Source: Synechococcales cyanobacterium bin31.maxbin.ball.101
Lineage (GTDB): Bacteria; Cyanobacteriota; Cyanobacteriia; Leptolyngbyales; Leptolyngbyaceae
DNA: 64,000 nt
Direction of reading: 5' to 3'
Assembly (NCBI GenBank): GCA_013298165.1
Contig: JAAFJU010000010.1
Coordinates: forward strand, 1-64,000
Each line of letters opens with the position of its first letter. Positions within the stretch are counted from its first letter, which is position 1. The position numbers and the translations under genes are program-made. Below are positions 25,434 through 34,774 of the stretch, in pieces. The notes beneath the pieces are model-generated. The model searched no databases. It was not told the DNA's origin and saw only the letters and a program-made list of their open reading frames with translations.

Positions 25434-25789
25434 CTATAGCCCGAGTTCATCACGTTTCTTGCGAGATAGACCGGATGCAACGATGCGGTGAGAGTCCGTA
25501 ATACACTGTCGGAGATCCTCGTCACTCAGTCCAGGATGATCATGGCGTTGAATCCATTTCATGCCTCTTGACGCTAAATAGGGGGCTGGGCGAAGTCCTG
25601 GCATCTCCCGCAATACCTCATAGTCCAACGCTGAAGTCTTGAAGGTAATCCCCGGTAATGCATGATCCTGACCACTACAAAGCGCAAACATTTTATCCCC
25701 CACTTTCCAAACATCCGAACCCTGCCACTGCACCACATGGCTGGTGGCTCGAAACCGCTACAGAACTGGTTAAACTCATCTCGGGTCAT
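25434..25789 (-). pseudogene. MmcQ/YjbR family gene broken by a one-base frameshift
   Basis: Two overlapping frames add up to one MmcQ/YjbR-like protein of about 118 residues. The first frame starts at 25789 with MTRDEFNQFCSG. The second resumes with FRATSHVVQWQGSDVWKVGD and runs to the stop at 25434 (KKRDELGL). Joining the frames requires one extra base near 25753-25757 (in AGCGGTTTCGAG on the minus strand), which restores the family pattern FCxxLPATTHVVQW exactly. The frame offset between 25789 and 25736 is 53 bases, one short of 18 codons. It is either a true inactivating deletion or a sequencing error. The family is a small DNA-binding-like fold of uncertain role. Confidence 0.85.
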
Positions 25790-25844
25790 CCTTGCTGCCT
25801 CGCTGCAAAACTTGTCTAATCCTTTAGTTGAGATAGACTCTCGA

Positions 25845-26348
25845 TTAGGACAGATGATCTAAAATCATCTTTACAATATCATGCGGTAATAATTCAATAT
25901 CAATGTCGATCGCATCTCGGGGTTCTTCCAGCGTATTGAATTGACTATCGAGCAATGCAGACGGCATGAAATGATTCCGCTGCTGCATTCGATGGAGAAT
26001 CAATTCTTTCGAGCCTTTGAGATAAACAAACATGATGGTCTTTGGGGAGTCCTCCCCCAACAACCGATCGCGATAGCTCTGCTTTAATGCAGAACAAGCC
26101 AGAACGTAGCAAATAGGACGACTGCGATGTAGAACAATCTGTTCGCGCAAACTATCTAACCAAGGCCAACGATCGCTGTCAGTTAACGGGATTCCATTGG
26201 CCATCTTTTCGATGTTGGCAGGCGGATGAAAATGGTCTGCATCCGCAAAGACGCCTCCCAGAGCCTGGGCCAGCAATTCGCCAATGAAGGATTTACCACA
26301 GCCCGAAACGCCCATCACTACAATCGTTTTAGGACTCATAATCGTCAT
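25845..26348 (-). CDS. gntK: Gluconokinase
   Basis: 167 residues. Walker A is GVSGCGKSFIGELLAQ; then come FADADHFHPPANIEKMANGI (substrate binding), LTDSDRWPWLDSL, YVLACSALKQSYRDRL and the tail DIVKMILDHL. These are the signature blocks of the GntK/IdnK family, which phosphorylates D-gluconate to 6-phosphogluconate for the pentose phosphate pathway. The start overlaps, as ATGA, the stop of a 35-codon reading frame that looks like the C-terminus of an aminotransferase-type protein, so gntK seems to have lost an upstream operon partner. Confidence 0.92.
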   Translation of the reverse strand: MTIMSPKTIVVMGVSGCGKSFIGELLAQALGGVFADADHFHPPANIEKMANGIPLTDSDRWPWLDSLREQIVLHRSRPICYVLACSALKQSYRDRLLGEDSPKTIMFVYLKGSKELILHRMQQRNHFMPSALLDSQFNTLEEPRDAIDIDIELLPHDIVKMILDHLS

Positions 26349-26452
26349 AGGATATCCCTCTCACAAATTGTAGCCAACCGTCGAATCCCTTCTGCGATCG
26401 TCGCCTCATCCAATTCACTATGGCCTGAAATGAACCCCGATCGCTTGAGCAT
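26345..26452 (-). pseudogene. Relict C-terminus of a PLP aminotransferase-like protein
   Basis: A 35-codon frame reads MLKRSGFISGHSELDEATIA followed by EGIRRLATICERDIL. The pattern of a small Gly/His turn, then an acidic stretch, then EGIRRL, is what fold-type I aminotransferases and MocR-like regulators have at their C-termini. Its stop is coupled to the gntK start by ATGA. Its first codons overlap, in a different frame, the end of the transglutaminase gene. I infer that an upstream deletion fused the two genes, with a breakpoint near 26440-26455. A short genuine peptide is the alternative. Confidence 0.45.
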
Positions 26453-27026
26453 TCTCTAACGAACAGTCCGGTAAATTTTCGAGCAGTTCATCCCACAGCA
26501 GATGACGTTGCAAGGCTTCAATCACAACATTCAACGGTTCTGCAAAAATAACTGGGAAGTCTGTTTCTTCCTCAAACTGAAGTTTAAAGGCTAACTGCTC
26601 GATCGGTGGTGTGAACTGGGCATCGACACCCGTTCGATTGCCCCTTGCATCCATCCGATACCAGCCGATCTCCGGCAAATACACCGCATTCAATCCATGC
26701 AAACAATAGGGCGCACCCGTATCATCAATACTCAACCGCTGGTAGCAAAGCCCTGCGGGAAGTCCATTTGCCCTCAGCAATGCGGCAAGTAGGTGGCTTT
26801 TGGCATAGCAGTAGCCCGTTCTATGGCGCAACACATCTGATGCTCGACAGGTGACGGGATTCATTTGGTAATCGTAGCTATGACGAATTTCATCCCGCAC
26901 CCATTCAAAGCACGATCGGGCAATCGCGATCGAATCGGGTTGATTCAACGCCAAGATGTTGGCACGTTCCACGATCGCTGGATTCTGCCAGTCAATCATC
27001 TCGCTCGTTTGCAGGTAGATATCCAT
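26418..27026 (-). CDS. Transglutaminase-like cysteine protease family protein
   Basis: 202 residues. The catalytic triad of the transglutaminase core is visible: Cys in RTGYCYAKSHLLAALLRANG, His in YCLHGLNAVYL and Asp in GWYRMDARGNR. The family works as proteases or amide-modifying enzymes; substrate unknown. No signal peptide, so likely cytosolic. The C-terminus (LLENLPD then SLENAQAIGVHFRP) overlaps the aminotransferase relict in another frame. The last dozen residues may therefore be an artefact of a deletion joint rather than native sequence. Confidence 0.85.
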   Translation of the reverse strand: MDIYLQTSEMIDWQNPAIVERANILALNQPDSIAIARSCFEWVRDEIRHSYDYQMNPVTCRASDVLRHRTGYCYAKSHLLAALLRANGLPAGLCYQRLSIDDTGAPYCLHGLNAVYLPEIGWYRMDARGNRTGVDAQFTPPIEQLAFKLQFEEETDFPVIFAEPLNVVIEALQRHLLWDELLENLPDCSLENAQAIGVHFRP

Positions 27027-27130
27027 TCCGATTCCTAGTGATACCAGGGTCTAATTTTAAACCGATCGCAGCTCGATCGCGATAAACTATAAAAAAGCTT
27101 TTGACGTTTAGTGACGTTTAGGTTCCCCTC

Positions 27131-28033
27131 ATGCTCCAAACGCAACACCCCAGACCGCCTTCCGAGACCATGCCCACGATGTACGACTTGCCTAGCGAAG
27201 ATCCCGAGGAGTCTGGTTTGCCCGACGAATTTCATGACTTTCAGCCCAAACTTCTGCGGGAAACCTGCAAACCTCCCACCTATCCGCCCAATCGAGTCTT
27301 CATCGGCGCAGACATAAATCTCTACTACGACGGACAGCATCCAAAATGGTACAAACGGCCCGATTGGTTTGTGGCGCTCGGGGTTTCGGTCAAAACCCAG
27401 CAGTCAGATTTGCGCTGGAGTTACGTCGTGTGGCAGGAGTCAGTGAGTCCCTTTTTGGTCGTGGAACTCCTATCTCCCGGAACTGAAGATGATGATCTCG
27501 GGCGATCGGTTCGAGAAATTGACAAGCCTCCAACCAAGTGGGAAGTTTACGAACGTATTTTGCGGGTGCCGTTTTATGTGGTGTACGACCGCTATCAGAA
27601 TCACCTGCGCGTTTTTGCCCTGCAAGGGGGGCGATATCAGTCCATGGATTTAGCAACGCTAGGTCAACGTATTTGGTTTGAGGAATTAGGCTTAGGATTG
27701 GGAGTGTGGCAAGGAACGCACAACCAAGCAGAAGGCCGATGGCTACGGTGGTACGATGCACAGGGCAACTGGATTTCATCAGAAGTAGAAGCCCGACAGA
27801 TCGCCGAAGCTGCCCGTCAAACCGCTGAAGCTGCCCGGACATCCGCTGAAGCTGAGGCTGAGACCGAACGATCGGCTCGTCAATCTGCTGAAGCTGCCCG
27901 CCAAACCGCCGAAGCTGAGGCTGAGACCGAACGATCGGCCCGCCGTGCCGCCATTCCTAAATTAAAAAGCTTAGGACTCACCCCAGCCCAAATCGCCGAA
28001 GCCCTCGGCCTATCGATCGCCGAAACTGATTAG
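27131..28033 (+). CDS. Uma2 family protein with Ala-rich coiled-coil tail
   Basis: 300 residues. The Uma2 core lies at residues 50-215: FIGADINLYYDG, RPDWFVALGV (Asp), SYVVWQESVSPFLVVELLSP (Glu), YERILRVPFYVVYDR and LGLGLGVWQG. Residues 220-275 are a low-complexity coiled coil made of AEAARQTAEAARTSAEAEAE-like units repeated twice with TERSAR. The last 25 residues (IPKLKSLGLTPAQIAEALGL) are a helix-turn-helix-like tail also found on Rpn-family proteins. Paralogue of 24658-25398 but clearly divergent. Nuclease activity is inferred from the fold only. Confidence 0.85.
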   Translation: MLQTQHPRPPSETMPTMYDLPSEDPEESGLPDEFHDFQPKLLRETCKPPTYPPNRVFIGADINLYYDGQHPKWYKRPDWFVALGVSVKTQQSDLRWSYVVWQESVSPFLVVELLSPGTEDDDLGRSVREIDKPPTKWEVYERILRVPFYVVYDRYQNHLRVFALQGGRYQSMDLATLGQRIWFEELGLGLGVWQGTHNQAEGRWLRWYDAQGNWISSEVEARQIAEAARQTAEAARTSAEAEAETERSARQSAEAARQTAEAEAETERSARRAAIPKLKSLGLTPAQIAEALGLSIAETD

Positions 28034-28047
28034 CCCAAAGCCTGTAC

Positions 28048-28066
28048 GGGCACGCTTCCCGTGCCC
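28048..28066. repeat. GTACGGGCACG-type hairpin
   Basis: GGGCACG and CGTGCCC form a 7-bp stem with a 5-base loop between convergent genes. It may terminate transcription or be a dispersed repeat related to 16836-16848. Confidence 0.6.
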
Positions 28067-28104
28067 CACCCAACCAATAATCCCCAGACTTCTCTTTTCT
28101 TCTA

Positions 28105-28638
28105 CTACTCCGGATAACTCTCCAAACTCAACGTCTCATATTTCAACAGAGCTTTCGTCGCCCGCCGAATCATCGCCTCACTCCCCTTCACCACAACCAA
28201 AAACTGGCCCTGATCTAACCGTTGACGATAGGTCATACTGCGCTTCCCTGTCAGCACCACCATCAACCCATCACTCGCAAACACACTTCCCATCGCTCCC
28301 CCGATCGCCCCCAACGTCCCCCCAATCAACACATTTCCCACATCCCCCGCCCAGGGAAAGGTATTCAATCCCGTCACTAAATTGAACCCCATCCCCCCCA
28401 AAAAACCAAACGGTGTCAACCAAGTCGCCGTCCAACGCAACCGATTCCACGTCTTCTGAATCGGGTCCGGCAACTTGTACTCTTCCAACGACTGAAACCC
28501 AGCCCCCAACAACGCCGTCGATCGATCGGGAATATCCTCACGCCGCAGCGACACCATCGCCTCCTCCGCCTGAATCCGATCGGCGATCGCCGCCACCAAA
28601 TAGTTTGTGGTGTAATTAACCGTATAGTTCGTTGTCAT
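28105..28638 (-). CDS. Conserved hypothetical membrane protein
   Basis: 177 residues. The N-terminal part (LVAAIADRIQAEEAMVSLRR then EDIPDRSTALLG) resembles ferredoxin-like domains that open general-stress proteins. Two hydrophobic glycine-rich segments follow at residues 72-92 and 96-125 (VLIGGTLGAIGGAMGSVFAS). The C-terminus (QGQFLVVVKGSEAMIRRATK) looks like a second half of the same soluble fold. A related layout is known from cyanobacterial proteins of unknown function. The start at the ATG at 28638 is the only sensible one. Confidence 0.72.
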   Translation of the reverse strand: MTTNYTVNYTTNYLVAAIADRIQAEEAMVSLRREDIPDRSTALLGAGFQSLEEYKLPDPIQKTWNRLRWTATWLTPFGFLGGMGFNLVTGLNTFPWAGDVGNVLIGGTLGAIGGAMGSVFASDGLMVVLTGKRSMTYRQRLDQGQFLVVVKGSEAMIRRATKALLKYETLSLESYPE

Positions 28639-28731
28639 AGGTGCTGCGTTCAGTAAATTTAGGACTCTAAAAGCTTGTCCCCATCATAAGATGATGAAGT
28701 ACGTTCCGAATAATCCTCAGGCCAAAATCTC

Positions 28732-29511
28732 ATGCTACCGCGCGAAGAACTGCTCAAAGGCGTTGAATACCGAGAGACGATCGCCCAAGTCATCGATCGC
28801 GCCGAACAAGCTCTAAAAACCTGGGAAATCGTCTGCACCGACTTCCTCTCCCCTCCCGAATGGGCCGAGGCTGAGCGCGTCTTCGCCCGCCTCAACGACC
28901 TACAACTCCTTCCTTTCGGCGGCTACCCCCAAGCCGAACGCAAACGCATCGCCATCGCCCGCAGCGAAATCCCCCTCGACGAAACCCAAGTTGAGCTGAC
29001 CGCCCTCGACATCTCCGGTAACTTTCTCTTCGACTCCGCCACCCACCGTGACTTCCTCGGCGCACTGCTAGGGAACGGACTCGTGCGCGATAAAGTCGGC
29101 GATGTCCTCGTCCTCGGAGAACGGGGTGCCCAGGCGATCGTCGTCCCAGAACTGGTCGAATTCCTCGAACTCAACTTCAACCAAGTCCGATCGGTCCCCG
29201 TCAAAACCCGCCGCATCCCTCTAGACGAACTCAAAGTCCGCGAACCCAAGAAAAAAGAACTGACCAGCACCGAAGCCTCCATGCGCCTCGACGCGATCGC
29301 CTCCGCCGGATTTGGCATGTCTCGCAGCAAAATGGTGGATCTCATCAACAGCGGCGATGTCCGCGTCAACTGGCGAGAAATTAGCTCCACCAGCCATGCC
29401 CTCAAAAGCGGCGATCTGATTGCCATCCGAGGTAAAGGCCGCATCGAAATCGGAGAGGTCATGGTCACGAAAAAAGACCGATATCGCATCCAAATGACTC
29501 GTTTTGTTTAA
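28732..29511 (+). CDS. Photosystem II S4 domain protein
   Basis: 259 residues. An N-terminal region (RDETIAQVIDRAEQAL-like and PEWAEAERVFARLND) and the central AERKRIAIARSEIPLDETQV precede a C-terminal S4 RNA-binding domain (residues 183-245: MRLDAIASAGFGMSRSKMVD, SGDVRVNWREISSTSHALKS, GDLIAIRGKGRIEIGEV). The family is the YlmH-related PSII S4 protein of cyanobacteria and plastids, thought to bind RNA; a direct photosystem role is not firmly shown. It is divergent from the hypothetical membrane protein gene. Confidence 0.9.
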   Translation: MLPREELLKGVEYRETIAQVIDRAEQALKTWEIVCTDFLSPPEWAEAERVFARLNDLQLLPFGGYPQAERKRIAIARSEIPLDETQVELTALDISGNFLFDSATHRDFLGALLGNGLVRDKVGDVLVLGERGAQAIVVPELVEFLELNFNQVRSVPVKTRRIPLDELKVREPKKKELTSTEASMRLDAIASAGFGMSRSKMVDLINSGDVRVNWREISSTSHALKSGDLIAIRGKGRIEIGEVMVTKKDRYRIQMTRFV

Positions 29512-29668
29512 AATTCAGTAACCTTTGCGAATAATAAAATACACATCCGCCCATCGTTTCTCTGACAAAATGGGGATATCTAAAGAACGAAAGCCCCAGC
29601 GAATCTAAGTGCATTATTGGGTTCGACATTGGGTTCGACGTAGGTTCGATCTTGTGTTGACAATCACC

Positions 29669-32140
29669 ATGACCGACTCATTTCTCCCGACACAACTGAA
29701 AAATCGCTTACCCAAACGCCTCCGATCGACGCTGACCATCCTGCGAGACAATCGCAGTATCAGACCCTTGATCGTCTTATCTCTTCTGGGTCTGTTTACG
29801 CTGCCGCTCGGGATTTTAGTTCGACAGCTAGTCAGCGAAATTGACAGTAAAATTAACGTTGGTATCCGCGAGCGTCAAGGACTCGCCTACAGTCAACCCC
29901 TGATTCGGCTCCTCGATAGTCTCCTCGAATATCGAGACATGAGCCACCAAATGCCCAAAGTCAAACCCATCTACGTATTTTGGAAACAACAGGAAATCTA
30001 TCGCCAATTTCAACAGGTACAGGCCCAAGACGATCGGCTAAACTCAATTCTAACTACGAACGATCGGCACCAAAAAATCCTGCAAGACTGGCAACTCGTC
30101 CTCCAAGCCACAGAAAACCGAAACCTTACTAGAGCCGAACTCTACACCTTAAACAGCAGCGTCATCGACAACACCCAAAACCAGATCACCCATGTCGGAG
30201 ACATGTCAGAACTGATCCTTGATAGCAACTTAGATACCTACTATCTATCGGACATGCTCATCCACCTGCTCCCCACCACCGCCAAAAAAATTGCCACAGC
30301 CCGAGACCTTCATCTCGATCGCCTTAACAAAACCATCGATCGCCGATCGTCCTTCAATGAAGTCTCCTCGCAACTTCAATATTTAAAACTGGGACTAGAA
30401 GAAATGGAAAATCTTCTGCAGCGCAATCGCAGAACGATCATGAACTCGAACCCCACCTTAGAACTCCCCAACAACCGTTTTTTAAGCCTCAACAATCGAC
30501 TCGCAAAATTTAGAGACAGCCTCTCTGACATGCAAGTTCAACAAAGCTTAAATTCAGAATCAAGTCCAGCAACCGAGCCAACAGCCGATCCAAAATTTTT
30601 GGCGAACAAGGTCAGAGAGAAGGCCGATGAGGCTTTGAGAGAGACCTTCTTACTCTATGAATACTTACTCCCCATTACCGATCAGCTCCTCCAAGAACGG
30701 ATTATCCATCGCCAGCAACAACGTCAAAATGCCATCCTGTTTACCAGCTTAGTGCTATTTATCATTATTGCAATTTATGGGTTTTTAGCGCGGAGTTGGC
30801 AACTGCGCCACGAAGCAGAACAACGTTTGAAATTACAATACCAAACCACCCAAATTGCCGCCGAAGCCACCGATATCCCCATCGCGCTTTCCAATATTCT
30901 CCAAGTCCTCTGCCAAAACCAAGGCTGGCAACTCGGGGAAATCTGGCAACTTGAAGCTCCTTCTTCTCTAGAAGCCGAATGGACCGTTCAATGTAGCAAT
31001 CAATGGCAAGATCCAAAATTAGTCCAAACCGTTTCTCAAATCGCCACGATCGATCAATGGAAACAAAGTCAACAAACGCTACATATCCAAAAAAATGTGG
31101 GCTTTATCGGCAGAGCATGGCACCACCGAACCATTGAATGGCTCACCCTACCGGATCAAAGTATCCACCTCTGGGGTCGCACAGGTCTTGCCAGTCAATT
31201 TCAGTTTCAGAGCGCCGTTGCCATTCCCATTTTACAGGGCGATATCTGTCTCGGCATCATTGCACTCTTTTCCCAATCACAGCTTGCTGCCAGTCAGGAT
31301 AATAATGCGATTTTTTCCACCTTAGGGCGACATCTAGGCGAGTTTCTCCATCGTCAGAAAACCGCGATCGAACTCGTCCATGCCAAGGACCAGGCCGAAG
31401 CCAGTAGCCGATCGAAAAGTCAATTCCTCGCCAACATGAGCCATGAATTGCGCACCCCACTCAATGCCATCATCGGCTATAGCGAACTGCTTCAGGAAGA
31501 CGCCGAAATAGAAGGCCGCACCGATATGATCTCCGACTTGAGCAAAGTCAAAAATGCAGGTCGCCACCTCTTAGGATTGATTAACGATATTTTAGACCTT
31601 TCAAAAATTGAAGCAGGACGCATGGAGCTGTACCTCGAACAGTTTGAAGTCCGATCGCTGCTCACCTTAGTCGTCCCCACGATCGAACCCCTCCTGAACA
31701 AAAATAGCAATCATCTCGAAGTCCATTGCGCCGCTAGCGTCGGCACTATGTACGCAGATGTCACAAAAGTACGCCAAGTTTTAGTCAATCTCCTCAGCAA
31801 CGCCACCAAATTCACCCACAATGGCATTATCAAACTCACCATTTCCGTCATCCCCTGGGAAGACAGCACGAGCCTACGCGGCGTTGAATTTCAAATCGAA
31901 GACTCCGGCATTGGCATCGCCCCGGAACACCTCCAAAAACTCTTCCAAAACTTCACCCAGGCCGACGCCTCCACCACCCGAGAATACGGTGGCACAGGAT
32001 TAGGACTCGCCATCAGTCAGCAGTTCTGTCAAATGATGGGGGGTCACATTCTTGTCACAAGCGAACTCGGTCAGGGTTCGATTTTCACAATTCGGCTACC
32101 TCTTAATGTTCAGGACCTCAAGAATGCGCATAACCCCTGA
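29669..32140 (+). CDS. Membrane sensor histidine kinase with GAF domain
   Basis: About 823 residues from the ATG at 29669; an earlier in-frame start at 29609 would add an unconserved leader. Transmembrane segment 1 is at about 32-51 and segment 2 at about 354-376, enclosing a large helical periplasmic sensor. A GAF-like domain follows (about 390-568). The HisKA domain has phosphoacceptor His592 in [20 protein letters not shown], and the HATPase has [11 protein letters not shown] and [15 protein letters not shown]. No receiver is fused, so the single-domain receiver 160 bp downstream is a natural partner. The HisKA/HATPase is very close in sequence to that of the hybrid kinase at 32688, implying duplication. 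The stimulus is unknown. Confidence 0.93.
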   Translation: MTDSFLPTQLKNRLPKRLRSTLTILRDNRSIRPLIVLSLLGLFTLPLGILVRQLVSEIDSKINVGIRERQGLAYSQPLIRLLDSLLEYRDMSHQMPKVKPIYVFWKQQEIYRQFQQVQAQDDRLNSILTTNDRHQKILQDWQLVLQATENRNLTRAELYTLNSSVIDNTQNQITHVGDMSELILDSNLDTYYLSDMLIHLLPTTAKKIATARDLHLDRLNKTIDRRSSFNEVSSQLQYLKLGLEEMENLLQRNRRTIMNSNPTLELPNNRFLSLNNRLAKFRDSLSDMQVQQSLNSESSPATEPTADPKFLANKVREKADEALRETFLLYEYLLPITDQLLQERIIHRQQQRQNAILFTSLVLFIIIAIYGFLARSWQLRHEAEQRLKLQYQTTQIAAEATDIPIALSNILQVLCQNQGWQLGEIWQLEAPSSLEAEWTVQCSNQWQDPKLVQTVSQIATIDQWKQSQQTLHIQKNVGFIGRAWHHRTIEWLTLPDQSIHLWGRTGLASQFQFQSAVAIPILQGDICLGIIALFSQSQLAASQDNNAIFSTLGRHLGEFLHRQKTAIELVHAKDQAEASSRSKSQFLANMSHELRTPLNAIIGYSELLQEDAEIEGRTDMISDLSKVKNAGRHLLGLINDILDLSKIEAGRMELYLEQFEVRSLLTLVVPTIEPLLNKNSNHLEVHCAASVGTMYADVTKVRQVLVNLLSNATKFTHNGIIKLTISVIPWEDSTSLRGVEFQIEDSGIGIAPEHLQKLFQNFTQADASTTREYGGTGLGLAISQQFCQMMGGHILVTSELGQGSIFTIRLPLNVQDLKNAHNP

Positions 32141-32221
32141 GACAAATCTCATTCATCCGGGAAAGCTTTGTACAATAGGAGCGGTCTTGACCATCCTAAT
32201 TTGACAATTAGCGCCCCTTTG

Positions 32222-32250
32222 AATTCACATTTTGTTAATTCACATTTTGT
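32222..32250 (+). promoter_or_regulatory. Paired 14-bp direct repeat upstream of receiver gene
   Basis: AATTCACATTTTGT occurs twice, at 32222-32235 and 32237-32250, 15 bases apart start to start, about 50 bp upstream of the receiver start. The spacing of roughly one and a half helical turns could be a tandem regulator-binding site. Function inferred. Confidence 0.45.
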
Positions 32251-32297
32251 GGAACTAAGTGAGCTTGAAACGATCGGACTATTCTCCCCATCTTCCT

Positions 32298-32669
32298 ATG
32301 CCTAAAGTTCTCCTAGTTGAAGACAATGAAATCAATCGTGACATGCTCTGTCGTCGGTTAATCCGGCGTGGATTTGAAATCATGATCGCTGTGGATGGTG
32401 CAGAAGGCATCAAAATGGCGCAATCTAGCCAACCCGACTTAATTCTCATGGACATGAGTTTACCGATTGTCGATGGCTGGGAGGCCACCCGACAGATCAA
32501 AGCCTTGCCCATGACTCAGCATATTCCCATCATTGCCCTCACCGCCCATGCCATGTCTGGCGATCGCGATCGCTGTATAGAAGCAGGCTGCGATGAATAC
32601 GATACCAAGCCCATTGAATTTGCTCGACTTCTCAACAAGATTGAAGTGCTCTTAGAACCCATAACCTAA
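32298..32669 (+). CDS. Single-domain response regulator (CheY-like)
   Basis: About 123 residues from the ATG at 32298 (MPKVLLVEDNEINRD). It is a complete receiver: acidic pair ED in the first loop, phosphoacceptor Asp52 in LILMDMSLPIVDG, Thr in IIALTAHAM and Lys in EYDTKPIEF. No output domain is present, so it signals by phosphotransfer or protein interaction. It lies between two kinases on the same strand and ends 18 bp before the hybrid kinase, so all three are likely cotranscribed. Confidence 0.92.
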   Translation: MPKVLLVEDNEINRDMLCRRLIRRGFEIMIAVDGAEGIKMAQSSQPDLILMDMSLPIVDGWEATRQIKALPMTQHIPIIALTAHAMSGDRDRCIEAGCDEYDTKPIEFARLLNKIEVLLEPIT

Positions 32670-32687
32670 TTTTTCAGGTTTTCATCG

Positions 32688-34097
32688 ATGGACAGCGCGA
32701 ATAAGACTCATTTACAACAGATCATTCAACAGACCCAAACGATCGTCCAAGCCATCACCAGTGGTCAACCGTGGGACCACTGCCTGTCACCGATTTCAGA
32801 TCATTCTGCTGATTCTGACATCCTCCAGTTACAGGATTCACTCCAAGCCCTTCTACAGACCGTTGTTGAGCAAAACCGCAGGCACCTCAAAGCCTCTCAA
32901 GAGCTTCAGGAAGCAAAGGACTTGGCGGAGGCTGGGAGTCGAGCCAAGAGCCAATTTTTGGCGAATATGAGTCATGAGTTACGCACCCCCATGAATGCCA
33001 TTCTGGGCTATAGCGAAATGCTCATGGAAGATGCTCTAGAAGCTTCTAATTTAAGCTGGCACCGAGATCTAAGTCGGATTAATACGTCGGGACAACATTT
33101 GCTGGGACTGATTAATGACATTTTAGATCTCTCCAAAATTGAAGCCGGAAAAATGGAACTGTATTTAGAGCAGTTTGATTTGCAGGAGATGATTGATGAA
33201 GTGGTTATGACCATTCAACCCTTACTGAACAAACAGGGCAATCAACTCACCGTCCACCGAGATCCCGCACTCACCACCGTCTTTGCCGATCTCACCAAAG
33301 TCCGGCAAATTCTGTTTAATCTATTGAGCAATGCCACCAAATTTACCGATCGGGGCACTATTCTTCTCACCCTAGAACAGGAAGCACAGACGCAAAGTCT
33401 CTGCATTCGCCTTACAGATACGGGGACAGGGATGACGCCTGAGCAAATGGAAAATCTATTTGAGGCGTTCTCCCAGGCAGATTCCACAACGCATCGCCGC
33501 TATGGTGGAACGGGTCTGGGATTAGCAATTACCCGTTATTTCTGCGAGATGATGGGGGGTTCGATTAGTGTCACCAGTCAACCCGGCCAAGGCACGACCT
33601 TTACGGTCTATCTGCCGTCAGAAGTTCGCGAAACACCCTTGCCAGAACTGATCACCTTCGATCGACTGGCCTTACCGAAAACCTTTAAAGAGGGCGAAAT
33701 ACCTTGCAAAGTCTTGGTGATCGATGATGACCCTACGTTTCAGGAATTGATGCAACGATTTCTATCTCAAGAAGGATTTGAAATCATTAGTGCCAGTAAT
33801 GCAACTGAGGCAATTCAATTGGCCAAAGAAATTTCGCCCGATGTCATTACCTTAGATGTCATGATGCCGCAGCAGGATGGCTGGTCGGTCTTGATGCAGC
33901 TTAAGTCCGATCCGATTTTGTCAGAGATTCCGGTCTTAATGTTGACGATGGTGGACAATAAAGGCATGGGATACGCCCTCGGTGCGGCGGACTGTTTTAT
34001 GAAACCGCTGAACCGCAAACAAATCTCAGAAGCCGTTCGGAAGTACTGTCGCACCCATCGCAGTGACTCTATGAATGTCCCTGTAGCCGCACTTTAA
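32688..34097 (+). CDS. Hybrid histidine kinase with C-terminal receiver
   Basis: 469 residues, no membrane segment. A short helical leader (residues 1-80) precedes HisKA with His96 ([20 protein letters not shown]), HATPase ([30 protein letters not shown]) and a receiver at 345-465 with Asp390 in [13 protein letters not shown] and the lysine in FMKPLNRK. The protein is cytosolic and may be recruited by the membrane kinase upstream. Its HisKA-HATPase block repeats almost the same words as that kinase ([36 protein letters not shown]). Confidence 0.93.
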   Translation: MDSANKTHLQQIIQQTQTIVQAITSGQPWDHCLSPISDHSADSDILQLQDSLQALLQTVVEQNRRHLKASQELQEAKDLAEAGSRAKSQFLANMSHELRTPMNAILGYSEMLMEDALEASNLSWHRDLSRINTSGQHLLGLINDILDLSKIEAGKMELYLEQFDLQEMIDEVVMTIQPLLNKQGNQLTVHRDPALTTVFADLTKVRQILFNLLSNATKFTDRGTILLTLEQEAQTQSLCIRLTDTGTGMTPEQMENLFEAFSQADSTTHRRYGGTGLGLAITRYFCEMMGGSISVTSQPGQGTTFTVYLPSEVRETPLPELITFDRLALPKTFKEGEIPCKVLVIDDDPTFQELMQRFLSQEGFEIISASNATEAIQLAKEISPDVITLDVMMPQQDGWSVLMQLKSDPILSEIPVLMLTMVDNKGMGYALGAADCFMKPLNRKQISEAVRKYCRTHRSDSMNVPVAAL

Positions 34098-34180
34098 ACT
34101 CAGCCTAGTCTAGCTAGAATAAACCGTTTCAAAGGCACAATCTAGGCTATCCTACGAGGACCTATGTTATTTCGATCGCA

Positions 34181-34774
34181 ATGGTCCCGTTCATCGCTCG
34201 CATCTTTAATCCCCTCCTCAGCCCCTTATTTGCATTCACAATTTTGATTGCAATGATTCCGGTTTCGATTCAAGAAACGGAGGGCATGAAAGTGATCCAT
34301 TGGCTGATTGCCTGTGCTTTTTCCAGTGGGCTAATTTTTCTATACGTCGTTTATCTCAAATACAAACGAGCCATTCACACCACGGAATTAGTAGAACGGG
34401 AACATCGAATTAATCCCTTGACCTTTGCCGTTTTAAGCTATGCAGTGGGATATGTTTTTCTCACAGCCTCCAATGCGCCTGCGATCGTTCGAGCGTTGAT
34501 GTTGTGCTATGTGACCAATTCAATTTTGGTATTGATTATCACGAGACGCTGGAAGATTAGTTTGCATACAACGGCATTGGGTAATGCGATCATGGCTTTG
34601 GTTTATCATGTGGGTTGGCTGATGATTCCAGCGTTTGGGTTGATTGTGATCGTCGCCGCAGGACGGGTACAAACTCAAAAGCAGGATTTGCTACAAGTCG
34701 GTGCAGGCGCATTGCTGGGCACGGCGATGACGGGATTACAGTTTTATTTCTTTGGTTTGAAATCAGGATTCTAA
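34181..34774 (+). CDS. PAP2-like membrane protein
   Basis: 197 residues with about six membrane segments. The layout resembles membrane PAP2 (type 2 phosphatidic acid phosphatase) proteins: RRWKISLHTTALGNAI corresponds to the SxHxx motif, and the last motif is GRVQTQKQDLLQVGAGALLG, where active members have R-x5-H. Here the expected histidine appears as Gln (QKQDLLQV), so phosphatase activity may be lost or altered. The stop overlaps that of the convergent glycosyltransferase by 4 bases (CTAA). It might have been part of lipid-carrier recycling. Confidence 0.68.
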   Translation: MVPFIARIFNPLLSPLFAFTILIAMIPVSIQETEGMKVIHWLIACAFSSGLIFLYVVYLKYKRAIHTTELVEREHRINPLTFAVLSYAVGYVFLTASNAPAIVRALMLCYVTNSILVLIITRRWKISLHTTALGNAIMALVYHVGWLMIPAFGLIVIVAAGRVQTQKQDLLQVGAGALLGTAMTGLQFYFFGLKSGF

